Shown: positions 6,246-14,409 of the stretch, one piece after another
Numbering within the stretch: the first letter of the stretch is position 1
How the letters are laid out: each line of letters opens with the position of its first letter
Assembly (NCBI GenBank): GCA_964648215.1
Contig: CAZYMF010000069.1
Span: 1-21,521 of the forward strand
Origin: CAZYMF01 sp964648215
GTDB taxonomy: Bacteria > Desulfobacterota > Binatia > HRBIN30 > JACQVA1
Direction: 5' to 3'
DNA length: 21,521 nt
The notes under the pieces: generated by a model
What the model saw: the letters and a program-made list of their open reading frames with translations, nothing else
The model's database searches: none
What the model was told of the DNA's origin: nothing
Translations under genes and position numbers: made by a program

Positions 6246-7730
6246 ATGAAGAAGACCCCAATGTTTCGCAGCTTCAATCCGCGGGCGTGGCTCCCGCTGA
6301 TTTCCACCGTGGCCTTCGTGCTCCTGATCCCGGCCGTGTCCTACGCCCTCGACGGCAAGGTCTTCAACGGCGACACCAACCAGATGGAAGCCGTTCCCCA
6401 GGCCAAGTACTGGATGGACACCATCTGGACCGTCATCACCGCAATGCTGGTCTTCTTCATGCAGGCCGGCTTTGCCATGGTCGAGGGCGGCCTGACGCGG
6501 GCCAAGAACACCGGCAACATCATGATGAAGAACATGCTCGACTTCTGCATGGGGTCGCTGGCCTTCTGGCTGGTCGGGTTCGGCATCATGTTCGGCAACG
6601 GCAACGCGTTGTTCGGCACCACCGGGTTCATGGTGGCCCCCGGTACCGGCGCGCTGTACGAGTCTCTCAACTGGACCAGCGTACCGACGTTGACTGCCTG
6701 GTTCTTCCAGCTCGTGTTCGCCGGGACGGCCGCGACCATCGTGTCCGGGGCCATGGCCGAGCGCACCAAGTTCAGCGGCTACCTCGTCTACAGCTTCATC
6801 ATCTCCCTGCTGTTCTACCCGATGGTCGGTCACTGGATCTGGGGCGGCGGTTGGCTCGCCAGCATGGGGATGCTCGATTTCGCCGGCTCGACCGTCGTCC
6901 ACTCGGTGGGCGGTTGGTTTGCGCTCGCCGGAGCGATCGTGATCGGCCCGCGTATCGGCAAGTACAGCAAGAGCGGGAAGCCGCTGGCCATCCCGGGACA
7001 CAGCCTGTCAATGGCGGCGCTCGGAACGTTCATCCTGTGGTTCGGCTGGTTCGGGTTCAACCCGGGCAGCACCATGGGGGCGGACGTGGACGTCATCTCC
7101 TTGACCGCCACCACCACCAACCTGGCCGCCGCCGCCGGCGCGATCGCTGCCATGCTGACCGCCTGGGTGGTGCTCGGCAAGCCTGACGTGGCGATGACCT
7201 TCAACGGCGCACTCGCCGGCCTGGTGGCCATCACCTGCGCCTGCGCGTTCGTCGAGCCGTGGGTGGCCATCGTCTTCTTCGGCTTCGTGCCCGGTGTGGT
7301 GGTGGTTCTGTCGGTGCTGATGTTCGATCGCCTGCACATCGACGATCCGGTTGGTGCCATCTCCGTGCACGCCGTGTGCGGCGCCCTCGGCACCGCCATG
7401 CTCGGCTTGTTTCACACCGAAAACGGCTTGTTCTACGGCGGTGGCACGAGTTTCCTGACCACGCAGCTCATCGGTGTCGTGAGCGTCGCCGCTTTCTGTG
7501 TCACCAGCGGCTTGATCCTCTTCAAGCTGATCGAAGCCACCATCGGCCTGCGCGTGACGCCCGAGGAAGAGGTGGAAGGTCTCGACGTCGGCGAGCACGG
7601 CAACAGTGCCTATCCCGACTTCCAGCTGACGACGGTCGGCAGCGGTCTGCTCGGCGGCGGAATCCCGGGTGGTCCCGGTGCCGGCCAGCGCGGAGCGGCT
7701 TACGCGGCCCACGCCGTCAAGCCGGCCTGA
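6246..7730 (+). CDS. amtB: ammonium transporter Amt
   Basis: A 494-residue Amt/Rh-family channel for ammonium uptake. The ATG at 6246 has GGAG eight bases upstream; in-frame ATG at 6240 and TTG at 6213 are poorly spaced. Residues about 15-35 are a cleavable signal peptide. Eleven transmembrane helices follow. Pore residues are recognisable by motif: Asp211 (E. coli Asp160), the twin His219 in VVHSVGG and His375 in ISVHAVCG (E. coli His168 and His318), and the WFFQLVFAG and GAMAERTKF segments. The cytoplasmic tail (from about 435) has TPEEEVEGLDVGEHGNSAYPDF, the part that contacts PII. It is followed by an extra Gly/Ala-rich extension of about 30 residues ending VKPA. It is the last gene of the sigma-54 operon. 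Confidence 0.96.
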   Translation: MKKTPMFRSFNPRAWLPLISTVAFVLLIPAVSYALDGKVFNGDTNQMEAVPQAKYWMDTIWTVITAMLVFFMQAGFAMVEGGLTRAKNTGNIMMKNMLDFCMGSLAFWLVGFGIMFGNGNALFGTTGFMVAPGTGALYESLNWTSVPTLTAWFFQLVFAGTAATIVSGAMAERTKFSGYLVYSFIISLLFYPMVGHWIWGGGWLASMGMLDFAGSTVVHSVGGWFALAGAIVIGPRIGKYSKSGKPLAIPGHSLSMAALGTFILWFGWFGFNPGSTMGADVDVISLTATTTNLAAAAGAIAAMLTAWVVLGKPDVAMTFNGALAGLVAITCACAFVEPWVAIVFFGFVPGVVVVLSVLMFDRLHIDDPVGAISVHAVCGALGTAMLGLFHTENGLFYGGGTSFLTTQLIGVVSVAAFCVTSGLILFKLIEATIGLRVTPEEEVEGLDVGEHGNSAYPDFQLTTVGSGLLGGGIPGGPGAGQRGAAYAAHAVKPA

Positions 7731-8053
7731 GCGAAGGACGCCCGGAGGGAGGTCCCGATGACCGGCAAGCTGGCCACGACAGCTCGAGACGTCCGCGGCA
7801 GTGCGGCGGCCGGCCGGTCGAGCGCGGACATCCTTCGCCGGCGTAATGATCCCGGGTGGGCGCCCCGCCGGGGCGCCCACCCGCCTCTTTCTTCTCCCGA
7901 GGGTCCTGCCGTCGTCTCCTCCCGCAACGGCGGGATCCTCGCTTCGTCCCCACCGGGGGCAAGGAATCGAGCGGCGCAGCACCGCTCTCGCCCCGCGCGA
8001 GCCCTGCCCGCCTCGTTGGCGCTTCGCGAACCCATGTGCGGAGAGGGTGCCCC
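7731..8053 (+). other. amtB-receiver gap with hairpins, no secure gene
   Basis: This 323-base stretch starts with GGAGGGAGG at 7744-7752, five bases before an ATG at 7758. That start opens a 106-codon frame (MTGKLATTARDV...) which runs through a strong hairpin and into the next gene, so it is probably not a true gene, though a short leader peptide cannot be excluded. After the terminator hairpin come three compact stem-loops: CCCGC/GCGGG (7921-7934), CCCC/GGGG (7948-7958) and GAGCGG/CCGCTC (7969-7987). I do not recognise a riboswitch. Confidence 0.4.
7854..7882 (+). terminator. 13-bp perfect hairpin, likely terminator of the amtB operon
   Basis: GGGTGGGCGCCCC (7854-7866) pairs perfectly with GGGGCGCCCACCC (7870-7882) around a 3-base loop, about 125 bases after the amtB stop. 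It is followed by the pyrimidine-rich GCCTCTTTCTTCT rather than a pure T-run, so termination may be imperfect. Confidence 0.7.
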
Positions 8054-8479
8054 GTGCCCAGGCGAGTGCTTGTCGTAGATGACGACCCTTCGATCCGACT
8101 CGTGTTGGAGCATGCTCTCTCGGGTGACGGTTACGACGTGGTTGCCTTGGATGACGGTGCCGACGTTCCCGAGCTGCTGGCCCGTTCCGCCTTCGATCTC
8201 GTCGTTCTCGATCTCTACATGCCCGGCATGAACGGGTTCGAGGTGCTGCGTCAGATTCGCGAGCCCGGGGGCGGACTGCTCCCCGCCCGGCGCACTCCCG
8301 ACACGGTGAAGGTGCTGGTGCTCTCCGCTCACAGCGACGCGGCGACCATGAGCTTCGTCCTCAAGCGCGGTGCCGACACCTGCCTGGCCAAGCCCTTCGA
8401 CGTCGACGATCTGCTAAAGACCGCTCACCGCCTCGTCGGTGCTGCGAGCGCCAAGCGGCGGAGCGGCGCACCTCACTGA
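8054..8479 (+). CDS. stand-alone response regulator receiver (CheY-like)
   Basis: A 141-residue protein made of one receiver domain. The start is GTG at 8054, with GGAGAGGG at 8040-8047; the sequence VPRRVLVVDDDPSIR begins exactly at the domain edge. The acidic pair Asp10/Asp11, phospho-acceptor Asp53 in VVLDLYMPGMNGFEVL, Ser91 in LVLSAHS and Lys113 in CLAKPF are all present, so phosphotransfer should work. A Gly/Pro-rich insertion of about 15 residues (71-85) lies between helix 3 and strand 4. The tail SAKRRSGAPH is short and has no output domain. No histidine kinase is adjacent, so its partner and target are unknown. Its stop overlaps the convergent YfhO-type gene by 7 bases. Confidence 0.9.
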   Translation: MPRRVLVVDDDPSIRLVLEHALSGDGYDVVALDDGADVPELLARSAFDLVVLDLYMPGMNGFEVLRQIREPGGGLLPARRTPDTVKVLVLSAHSDAATMSFVLKRGADTCLAKPFDVDDLLKTAHRLVGAASAKRRSGAPH

Positions 8480-10830
8480 CGCGGCGACGCGTCGTTGCCG
8501 CCACGCCACGCCCGCCGCAGCAGCAGGAAGAGCATCACGCCCGCCAGGACGAGCGAAATCGCCGCGCCGATGCGCTGGCTCGGCGGCTGGAAGCGGAAGA
8601 CGATGCGACGCTCCCCGGCGGTTACATAGACGCCGCGGCCGAAATAGTCGGCCCGCACGATCGCGCTGCGCACCCCGTCGACGGAGGCCGTCCAGCCCGG
8701 GTAGTACGTGTCACTGAGCACGACGAGGCCGGCGGTTTCCATGTCGGCCTGGAGGCGGATCTCTTGCGCCCCGTACTGGTCGATGTGAACCCGGCCCGCC
8801 ATCTCCGGCGGCAGATCGGCGGGCATCGACGCGGCGTCGACAATGACGCGGCGCGACGGATCGCCGCCCGTGCGCAGGTAGTCGATGGCCTCGGCATCGC
8901 TCGCGACCGGCTGCAGTTGGGGGGGCACGAACGCGCGCGGCGCGAGGTTGTCGACGCGATACACGTAGGGCTGGAGCACGTTGCGCGGCCGTTGCACCAG
9001 GGTCAGCCCGGGATAGTGGAGCTCCTTCGGACTGGTGACATAGGCGGTGTTGAACGCGGCGAGGAGCGACGCCGTGCGCGGCCGCGGCGCGCTCTCGATC
9101 AGCTCCTCCAGGCGTTCGTGGTCGGCGAGGTTGATCGCGCCCGGCGCGTTGAGGTTCGCCACCAGGTAGAAGTTCGCGTCCGCCATCAGCAGGAGGTTCT
9201 TCTCTTCGAGGAAGCTGTCGGGGAACGCCGGCAGCGCCGGCCGGCCCAGTCCGCTGCTGTAGATCCGCAACGGGTCGTCGCCGCGCTTCATTACATCCAG
9301 GGTCGACGGCGGGCGCAGAGCCTCCGCCCACGAGATCGTGGGCAGCAGCCGGCCGTTGACACGGTAGAGATCCAGCGCCGTCAATAGGATCAGCGCGATC
9401 GCGACGCGACGGGCGGACACCTGGCTGCGGCTGCCGAGCAGAGCCAGGCTGGAGAGCAGCGCCAGCAACAATGCCAACAACAGCAGATCCTGCCGCAGCA
9501 GCGAGACGGCGAACGAGCGGGCGGGAAGCAGCGCGTCGGCGCCGACGGCCGCCGACGCCAGGGCGACCGCGGCGACGGCGACGGTGCGAAAGCGTTGCGG
9601 CTGCCGCCACGCGCTCTCCAGGCCGGCGGCTACCCCCGCACTGAGAAGCAGATGTGCGAGCAGGAGGAACTTCTCCGGGTAGCGCACGGCGCGCAGCGGC
9701 GGAACGTGCTCGATCACCCAGACGTAGCCGGGGAGATACTTGCCCAGGGCCAGGGCGAGCAGCAGCACCGTCAGGCTGCCCCACCACCTCCGCTGAAAGC
9801 GCGAGAGAAAGGGCGCCGCCGCGAGCAGCAGCACCAGCGCCGGCCCGAGGTAGAGCGTCGGCAGGAACGGGGCGTTGGCGAGCTTGCCCTCCCACAGCGC
9901 CGCGGTCTCGTGGAACGCGCCGCCGGCATCGACGAAGTGGCGCGGCACGAGGAAGGCGAGCAGGCCGAGGGGATGCAGGGAGTAGCGGACGATCCCGGCC
10001 ACGCCGAGGCCGCTCGCCCGCGAGGAGCGGGCGAGATACTCGGCGAATGGCACCAGCTGCACGGCGCAGAGCCCGGCGGCCAGGAGGTTGGCGCCGATCA
10101 GGGCGGCGAGCGAGGCGGGCAGACCGGGCCCGCGGCCGCCCCGATGGTAGTCGTAGGCCAACGCCAGCAGCAGGGCGTTGGTGAACAGGACGTACTCGGG
10201 CATGCCGGCGAGCAGCATCGCCCCGATCGTCAACCCCGTCGCCAGCAGCGCGGGCAGCCCTCGCTGCTCCTGCCAGACGTCGAAGGCCAGGATCGTCCAC
10301 GGCGCCCACACGCTCGACTGCAGGGCGTTGACCATGTTGTCGAGCGAGACCAGGGGACCGCCGAAGCCGAACACGAACCCGCCGAACGTGGCCGCCAACG
10401 TCGACAACCGCCACCGCCGCAGCAGCGCGAAGGCGCCGATGGCGGCCCAGGCGTGATGCGCGGCGATCGCGGCATTGAAGCCCAACGGCTCCGGCATGGC
10501 CCGGAACAGCCAGTTGGGCGGGTAGTAGACCGCCGTCAGCGGATCGGCCGCAAACGGTTTGCCCAATACCTGCAGCGGATTCCACAGCGGCGGCCAGTGC
10601 CAGTGGGAGAGCACCCGGGCGAGGTGGTCGGTGGCCAGCAACAGGGTGTAGGCATCGCGAAAGACGTACACCCGCTGCTGGAACAGCAGGTCACGGTAGA
10701 ACCACACGCTGTAGAGGACGAAGGTCGCGGCGACGAGCAGCGCGCCGCGATCGACCGCGCTCGGCGGCGGCGACTCGCGGCCGTCCGTCGCGGCAGCGCC
10801 CGGGCCCACCGCCTCCCGCCGTCGTTGCAT
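8473..10830 (-). CDS. YfhO-family multi-pass membrane protein (GT-C-like)
   Basis: A 785-residue protein with about a dozen transmembrane helices in residues 28-500, then a large periplasmic domain and a final helix near 752-772. The sequence LSDTYYPGWTASVDG (about 705-719), followed by YFGRGVYVTAGERRIVFRFQP, is the hallmark of the YfhO family. This family is related to GT-C glycosyltransferases and includes proteins that add sugars to cell-wall polymers. The first loop has VFRDAYTLLLATDHL and WNPLQVLGKPFAADP, resembling the acidic first loop of GT-C enzymes. No polysaccharide genes surround it, so the substrate is unknown. The ATG at 10830 follows GGCGGG, a weak ribosome site. It is convergent with the receiver gene and divergent from the aldehyde dehydrogenase. 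Confidence 0.85.
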   Translation of the reverse strand: MQRRREAVGPGAAATDGRESPPPSAVDRGALLVAATFVLYSVWFYRDLLFQQRVYVFRDAYTLLLATDHLARVLSHWHWPPLWNPLQVLGKPFAADPLTAVYYPPNWLFRAMPEPLGFNAAIAAHHAWAAIGAFALLRRWRLSTLAATFGGFVFGFGGPLVSLDNMVNALQSSVWAPWTILAFDVWQEQRGLPALLATGLTIGAMLLAGMPEYVLFTNALLLALAYDYHRGGRGPGLPASLAALIGANLLAAGLCAVQLVPFAEYLARSSRASGLGVAGIVRYSLHPLGLLAFLVPRHFVDAGGAFHETAALWEGKLANAPFLPTLYLGPALVLLLAAAPFLSRFQRRWWGSLTVLLLALALGKYLPGYVWVIEHVPPLRAVRYPEKFLLLAHLLLSAGVAAGLESAWRQPQRFRTVAVAAVALASAAVGADALLPARSFAVSLLRQDLLLLALLLALLSSLALLGSRSQVSARRVAIALILLTALDLYRVNGRLLPTISWAEALRPPSTLDVMKRGDDPLRIYSSGLGRPALPAFPDSFLEEKNLLLMADANFYLVANLNAPGAINLADHERLEELIESAPRPRTASLLAAFNTAYVTSPKELHYPGLTLVQRPRNVLQPYVYRVDNLAPRAFVPPQLQPVASDAEAIDYLRTGGDPSRRVIVDAASMPADLPPEMAGRVHIDQYGAQEIRLQADMETAGLVVLSDTYYPGWTASVDGVRSAIVRADYFGRGVYVTAGERRIVFRFQPPSQRIGAAISLVLAGVMLFLLLRRAWRGGNDASPRQ

Positions 10831-10955
10831 CGCCCGCCGCTTAGCTCAGCGCCACCATGGCTGCAAACGAGGTCGCGGCCGGCGCGAGTTTTCCCCCGCG
10901 TTTCGAGTCGTGCTACAGGGCAGCGGCCACCACCAGCGTAGGGAGGCAGCTGAGC

Positions 10956-12440
10956 ATGGGAACGAAGCCGGGCGGGACACCCCCCACCTTTCGAATGTAC
11001 ATCGACGGCGACTGGAGCGCGGCCGCGGGCGGCGCCACCTACGAGATTCCCAACCCGGCCACCGAGGAGACGGTGGCCCGCGTTGCCAATGGCGGGCGCC
11101 CGGATGTGGAACGCGCCATCGCCGCCGCCCGGCGTGCCTTCGACGACGGGCCGTGGCGGCGGACAACCCGCCACGACCGCGCCCGCATCATCCGCCGCAT
11201 CATCGACGGCCTGGAAAAGCGCAAGGAGGACCTGCGCCAATGGCTGGTCTCCGCCGCGGCCGCGGAGTACGTCTCACACCCGATCCAGCTCGACATGCCG
11301 TCGCAGCTGCTGGCGACCTACGCCGATCTCGCCCTCAGCTTCGACTTCGAAGAGATGCTGCCGACGGTGATCAACGAGACGCCGATGGGGACTCAGGCGG
11401 TCAGTGCCATGGCCAACCACCAGCCGGTCGGCGTTTGCGGCATGATCCCGACCTGGAACTTCCCGCTCTTCGTCAGCGTGCAGAAGCTCGGCCCGGCGCT
11501 GGCCGCCGGCTGCACCATGGTGTTCAAGCCCTCGCCCTACATGCCGCTGATCGACCTGGTGCTGGCCGAGATCATCCAGGAGTGCGACCTGCCCCCGGGG
11601 GTGTTCAACGTCGTCACCGGCGAGAGCCCGGAGCTCGGCGCCATCCTGGTCGACAGCCCCCTGGTCGACAAGATCAGCTACACCGGCAGCGTCGCCACCG
11701 GCAAGAAGATCATGGCCGCGGCCGCGGCCACGCTGAAGCGCGTGCACCTGGAGCTGGGCGGCAAGTCGGCCGCCATCGTTCTCGACGATGCCGACCTCGA
11801 CGGCGTGGCGCCGTACACCGCGGGACCCAGCTTCTTCCACGCCGGCCAGGGCTGCGCCATGTGCACGCGGGTGCTGGTGCCGGAGAGCCGGCACGACGCG
11901 CTGGTCGAGCGGCTCGCCAACTTCGTCAACGCCGTGGTCCGCGTCGGCGACCCCGCCGACCCGTCGGTCATGCTCGGTCCCGTCATTCGTGCCGAGCGCC
12001 GGGACAAGATCGAGGAGTACATCGCCTCCGGCATGCAGCAGGGGGCCGCCCTCGCCACCGGCGGCGGCCGCCCCAAGGATCTGGCCCGCGGCTACTTCCT
12101 CGAGCCGACCATCTTCGGTAACGTGCGCAACGACATGCGCATCGCCCGCGAGGAGATCTTCGGCCCGGTGCTGTCGGTGCTGCCGTTCAAGGACGACGAG
12201 GACGCCGTCCGCATCGCCAACGAGTCCAGCTACGGCCTCGGCGGCGCCATCTACAGCGCCAACACGGCGCGGGCGCTGGCGCTGGCGAAGCGCATCCGCA
12301 CCGGCACCCTGAACATCAACGGCGCCGTCAGCCTGCTGCACCTCCCCTTCGGCGGGTTCAAGGAGAGCGGCATCGGCCGCGAAGGCGGCTGGTGGGGCGT
12401 GCACGAGTACACCGAGGTGCAGGCGATCGCCTGGACCTGA
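10956..12440 (+). CDS. NAD(P)-dependent aldehyde dehydrogenase
   Basis: A complete 494-residue ALDH-superfamily enzyme that oxidises an aldehyde to the acid. The ATG at 10956 follows GGGAGG nine bases upstream; a longer in-frame start at 10857 lacks a site and adds unmatched sequence. All key residues are at near-standard positions: Asn168 in PTWNFPL, Lys191 in FKPSP, Glu266 in LELGGKS, catalytic Cys300 in GQGCAMCTR, and Glu400 in EEIFGPV. The segment at 100-135 (AAAAEYVSHPIQLDMPSQLL) departs from the common 'E-x-GK' pattern and may shape the substrate pocket. The acyl-CoA dehydrogenase gene starts 24 bases later, which suggests a shared catabolic pathway. The exact substrate cannot be read from sequence. 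Confidence 0.93.
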   Translation: MGTKPGGTPPTFRMYIDGDWSAAAGGATYEIPNPATEETVARVANGGRPDVERAIAAARRAFDDGPWRRTTRHDRARIIRRIIDGLEKRKEDLRQWLVSAAAAEYVSHPIQLDMPSQLLATYADLALSFDFEEMLPTVINETPMGTQAVSAMANHQPVGVCGMIPTWNFPLFVSVQKLGPALAAGCTMVFKPSPYMPLIDLVLAEIIQECDLPPGVFNVVTGESPELGAILVDSPLVDKISYTGSVATGKKIMAAAAATLKRVHLELGGKSAAIVLDDADLDGVAPYTAGPSFFHAGQGCAMCTRVLVPESRHDALVERLANFVNAVVRVGDPADPSVMLGPVIRAERRDKIEEYIASGMQQGAALATGGGRPKDLARGYFLEPTIFGNVRNDMRIAREEIFGPVLSVLPFKDDEDAVRIANESSYGLGGAIYSANTARALALAKRIRTGTLNINGAVSLLHLPFGGFKESGIGREGGWWGVHEYTEVQAIAWT

Positions 12441-12464
12441 AACGGATCGAGATCGACGGCCGCC

Positions 12465-13658
12465 ATGGACCTCTCCTTCACTCCCGAGCAAGAAGCCTTT
12501 CGCCTGCGGCTGCGCCGCTGGCTGGAGGAGAACCTCCCCGCCGGTTGGGCCGGCGACGACTTTCCGCCCTTCGGCAGCTACGAAGAAGAAGTCGCCTTCA
12601 TGCGCGACTGGCAGGGCAAGCTCTACCGCGCCGGCTGGGTGGGGCTGTCCTGGCCCAAGGAGTACGGCGGCCAGGGGGCGACGCTGGTCGAGCAGGCCAT
12701 CTACAACCAGGAGATGGCAAGGGCGCGTGCCCCCGAGCTGATCAACAAGGTCGGCGTCAACAACGTCGGCCCGACGCTGATCCTGTTCGGCACCGAGGAG
12801 CAGAAGCTCCGTTTCATGCCCAAGATCCTGTCGGCCGAAGAGGTCTGGTGTCAGCTGTTCAGCGAGCCGGGCGCGGGCTCGGATCTCGCCTCGTTGCGCA
12901 CCAAGGCCGAGAAGGACGGCGACGGTTACCGCCTCACCGGCCAGAAGGTTTGGACCAGCTACGCCCAGTTCTCGAAGTGGGCGATCTGTCTGGCGCGCAC
13001 CGACCAGGAGGCGCCGAAGCACAAGGGGATCAGCTACCTGATCGTCGACATGGAGGCGCCGGGCGTCGAGATCCGGCCGCTGCGGCAGATCACCGGCAGC
13101 GCCGAGTTCAACGAGGCGTTCCTCGACGGCGTGTTCGTGCCGCGCTCTCAGCTCATCGGCGGCGAGAACGACGGCTGGCACGTGGCCATGCACACGCTGG
13201 CGCACGAGCGCGGCACCTCCTTCTGTTTCAAGGAGCAGGTGAAGCAGAAGATCTGGATGGATCAGCTGATCGATCTGATCCGCGGCCGCGCCGCGGCGGG
13301 AGAGCCGGTGCCGGCGTCGGTGCGCGACGAGGCGGTCAAGGCCTTCATCAACGTCGAGATCATGGGGCTGATGAACTTGCAGACCATCACCCGCCTCGAC
13401 CGCGGCGAGCTGCCCGGGCCCGAGTCCAGCCTGATCAAGGAGTATTGGACGCGCCTGTCGCAGCACCTGCAGCAGGTCGCCGTCGCCGCGCAGGGAGTGC
13501 ACGGGCAGCTCATGCCGGGAGACCCGAACGCGTGGGCCAAGGGGCGATGGGCGACCAGCTACCTCTACGCCCAGTCCAACGGCATTGCCGGCGGCACCTC
13601 GGAGGTGCAACTGAACATCGTCGCCCAACGCATGCTCGGGCTGCCGAAGGGCTCGTGA
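12465..13658 (+). CDS. acyl-CoA dehydrogenase (FadE-like)
   Basis: A complete 397-residue flavoenzyme that introduces an alpha-beta double bond into an acyl-CoA. The N-terminal helical domain starts MDLSFTPEQEAFRLRLRRWL. The FAD-binding middle domain has QLFSEPGAGSDLASLRTKA (130-148) and KVWTSYAQFSKWAICLART, and the C-terminal domain ends NGIAGGTSEVQLNIVAQRMLGLP. The usual medium-chain catalytic Glu just before the Gly-Thr pair is Gly376 here. Glu248 in LAHERGTSF lies near the position used by isovaleryl/long-chain-type enzymes, and is the likely base. This pattern is common among actinobacterial and proteobacterial FadE enzymes acting on sterol or branched substrates. It follows the ALDH gene by 24 bases with only a weak ribosome site. 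Confidence 0.93.
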   Translation: MDLSFTPEQEAFRLRLRRWLEENLPAGWAGDDFPPFGSYEEEVAFMRDWQGKLYRAGWVGLSWPKEYGGQGATLVEQAIYNQEMARARAPELINKVGVNNVGPTLILFGTEEQKLRFMPKILSAEEVWCQLFSEPGAGSDLASLRTKAEKDGDGYRLTGQKVWTSYAQFSKWAICLARTDQEAPKHKGISYLIVDMEAPGVEIRPLRQITGSAEFNEAFLDGVFVPRSQLIGGENDGWHVAMHTLAHERGTSFCFKEQVKQKIWMDQLIDLIRGRAAAGEPVPASVRDEAVKAFINVEIMGLMNLQTITRLDRGELPGPESSLIKEYWTRLSQHLQQVAVAAQGVHGQLMPGDPNAWAKGRWATSYLYAQSNGIAGGTSEVQLNIVAQRMLGLPKGS

Positions 13659-13674
13659 TGCCCGACGCGCGGCG

Positions 13675-14310
13675 CTAGATCCAACCCAGCACGCCCGCGA
13701 ACAAGGCCAGGGCCGCGGCGTCGAAGGCGAAGATTGCCCCCACGGCAATGGCCTTGCGCCGGACGCTCGCCATGTCGTGCACCCAGAACGACACCACGAA
13801 GAAGGGCAGGTAGCCGACGAGGAAGATCAGCCACGGCGCGCGCACGTTCCACCACGAGTAGTCCCAGGTGAGGGCGCCGACGGCGTTGAGCAGGATCTCC
13901 ACCACGACACAGAATACCGATGCCGTCACGGCGAAGAAGAGGCGGTTGGGTACGCCGAGAATCCGCAAGGAAGGGTCGCGGGGAAGAGTCTTGGCGACGA
14001 CGATGCCGGCGACGGCGAACATGAAACAGATCTCGATGTTCAGCCCGATCAGGATCAGATAGGCGGTCCGCCGCGGGGCGCCCCAGACCGGGGCGTACTG
14101 CGTGAAGTGGAACACCAGCCCGTTCCAGATCTCGTTGAACCAGTCCATGCCCCAGAGCGCGAGGCCGGCGAACACCAGGTTCCAGTTCCGGCGCTCGATC
14201 TCGACCGCGTAGAGGTAGAGCACCAGCGCCAGGAGAGGAATCACGTACCATTGAAATTGGCTGCCGTCGCGTAGGATGCGGAGCGCTTGCCGCGCGGATT
14301 CGGTGGGCAT
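13675..14310 (-). CDS. unknown six-helix membrane protein
   Basis: A 211-residue integral membrane protein. The ATG at 14310 follows AGGAG eight bases upstream. Six hydrophobic helices are visible, at about 20-38, 43-68, 82-108, 122-147, 158-180 and 186-210. Distinctive motifs are WGMDWFNEIWNGLVFHF (53-69), LIGLNIEICFMFAVAG and TWDYSWWNVRAPWLIFLVGYLPFF. The many buried Asn, Glu, Asp and Trp residues suggest a conserved functional core. I do not recognise the family and assign no function. It is convergent with the acyl-CoA dehydrogenase (16 bases apart) and divergent from the cupin gene (99 bases). Confidence 0.8.
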   Translation of the reverse strand: MPTESARQALRILRDGSQFQWYVIPLLALVLYLYAVEIERRNWNLVFAGLALWGMDWFNEIWNGLVFHFTQYAPVWGAPRRTAYLILIGLNIEICFMFAVAGIVVAKTLPRDPSLRILGVPNRLFFAVTASVFCVVVEILLNAVGALTWDYSWWNVRAPWLIFLVGYLPFFVVSFWVHDMASVRRKAIAVGAIFAFDAAALALFAGVLGWI

Positions 14311-14409
14311 GGGTTGGTCTCCTCTTGCGGATGTCTCTAACGCAAATCGGCTTGCCGCCGGAGCAACGGTCTGCCACAGAGGTCAGTCAGACGAGTGACA
14401 GGGGGCAGC

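Noticed and set aside
11274..13748. Very long minus-strand open frame (824 codons)
   Set aside because: It is antisense to intact aldehyde and acyl-CoA dehydrogenases; its Arg/Gly/Leu-rich translation has no recognisable domain and is a GC-codon artefact.
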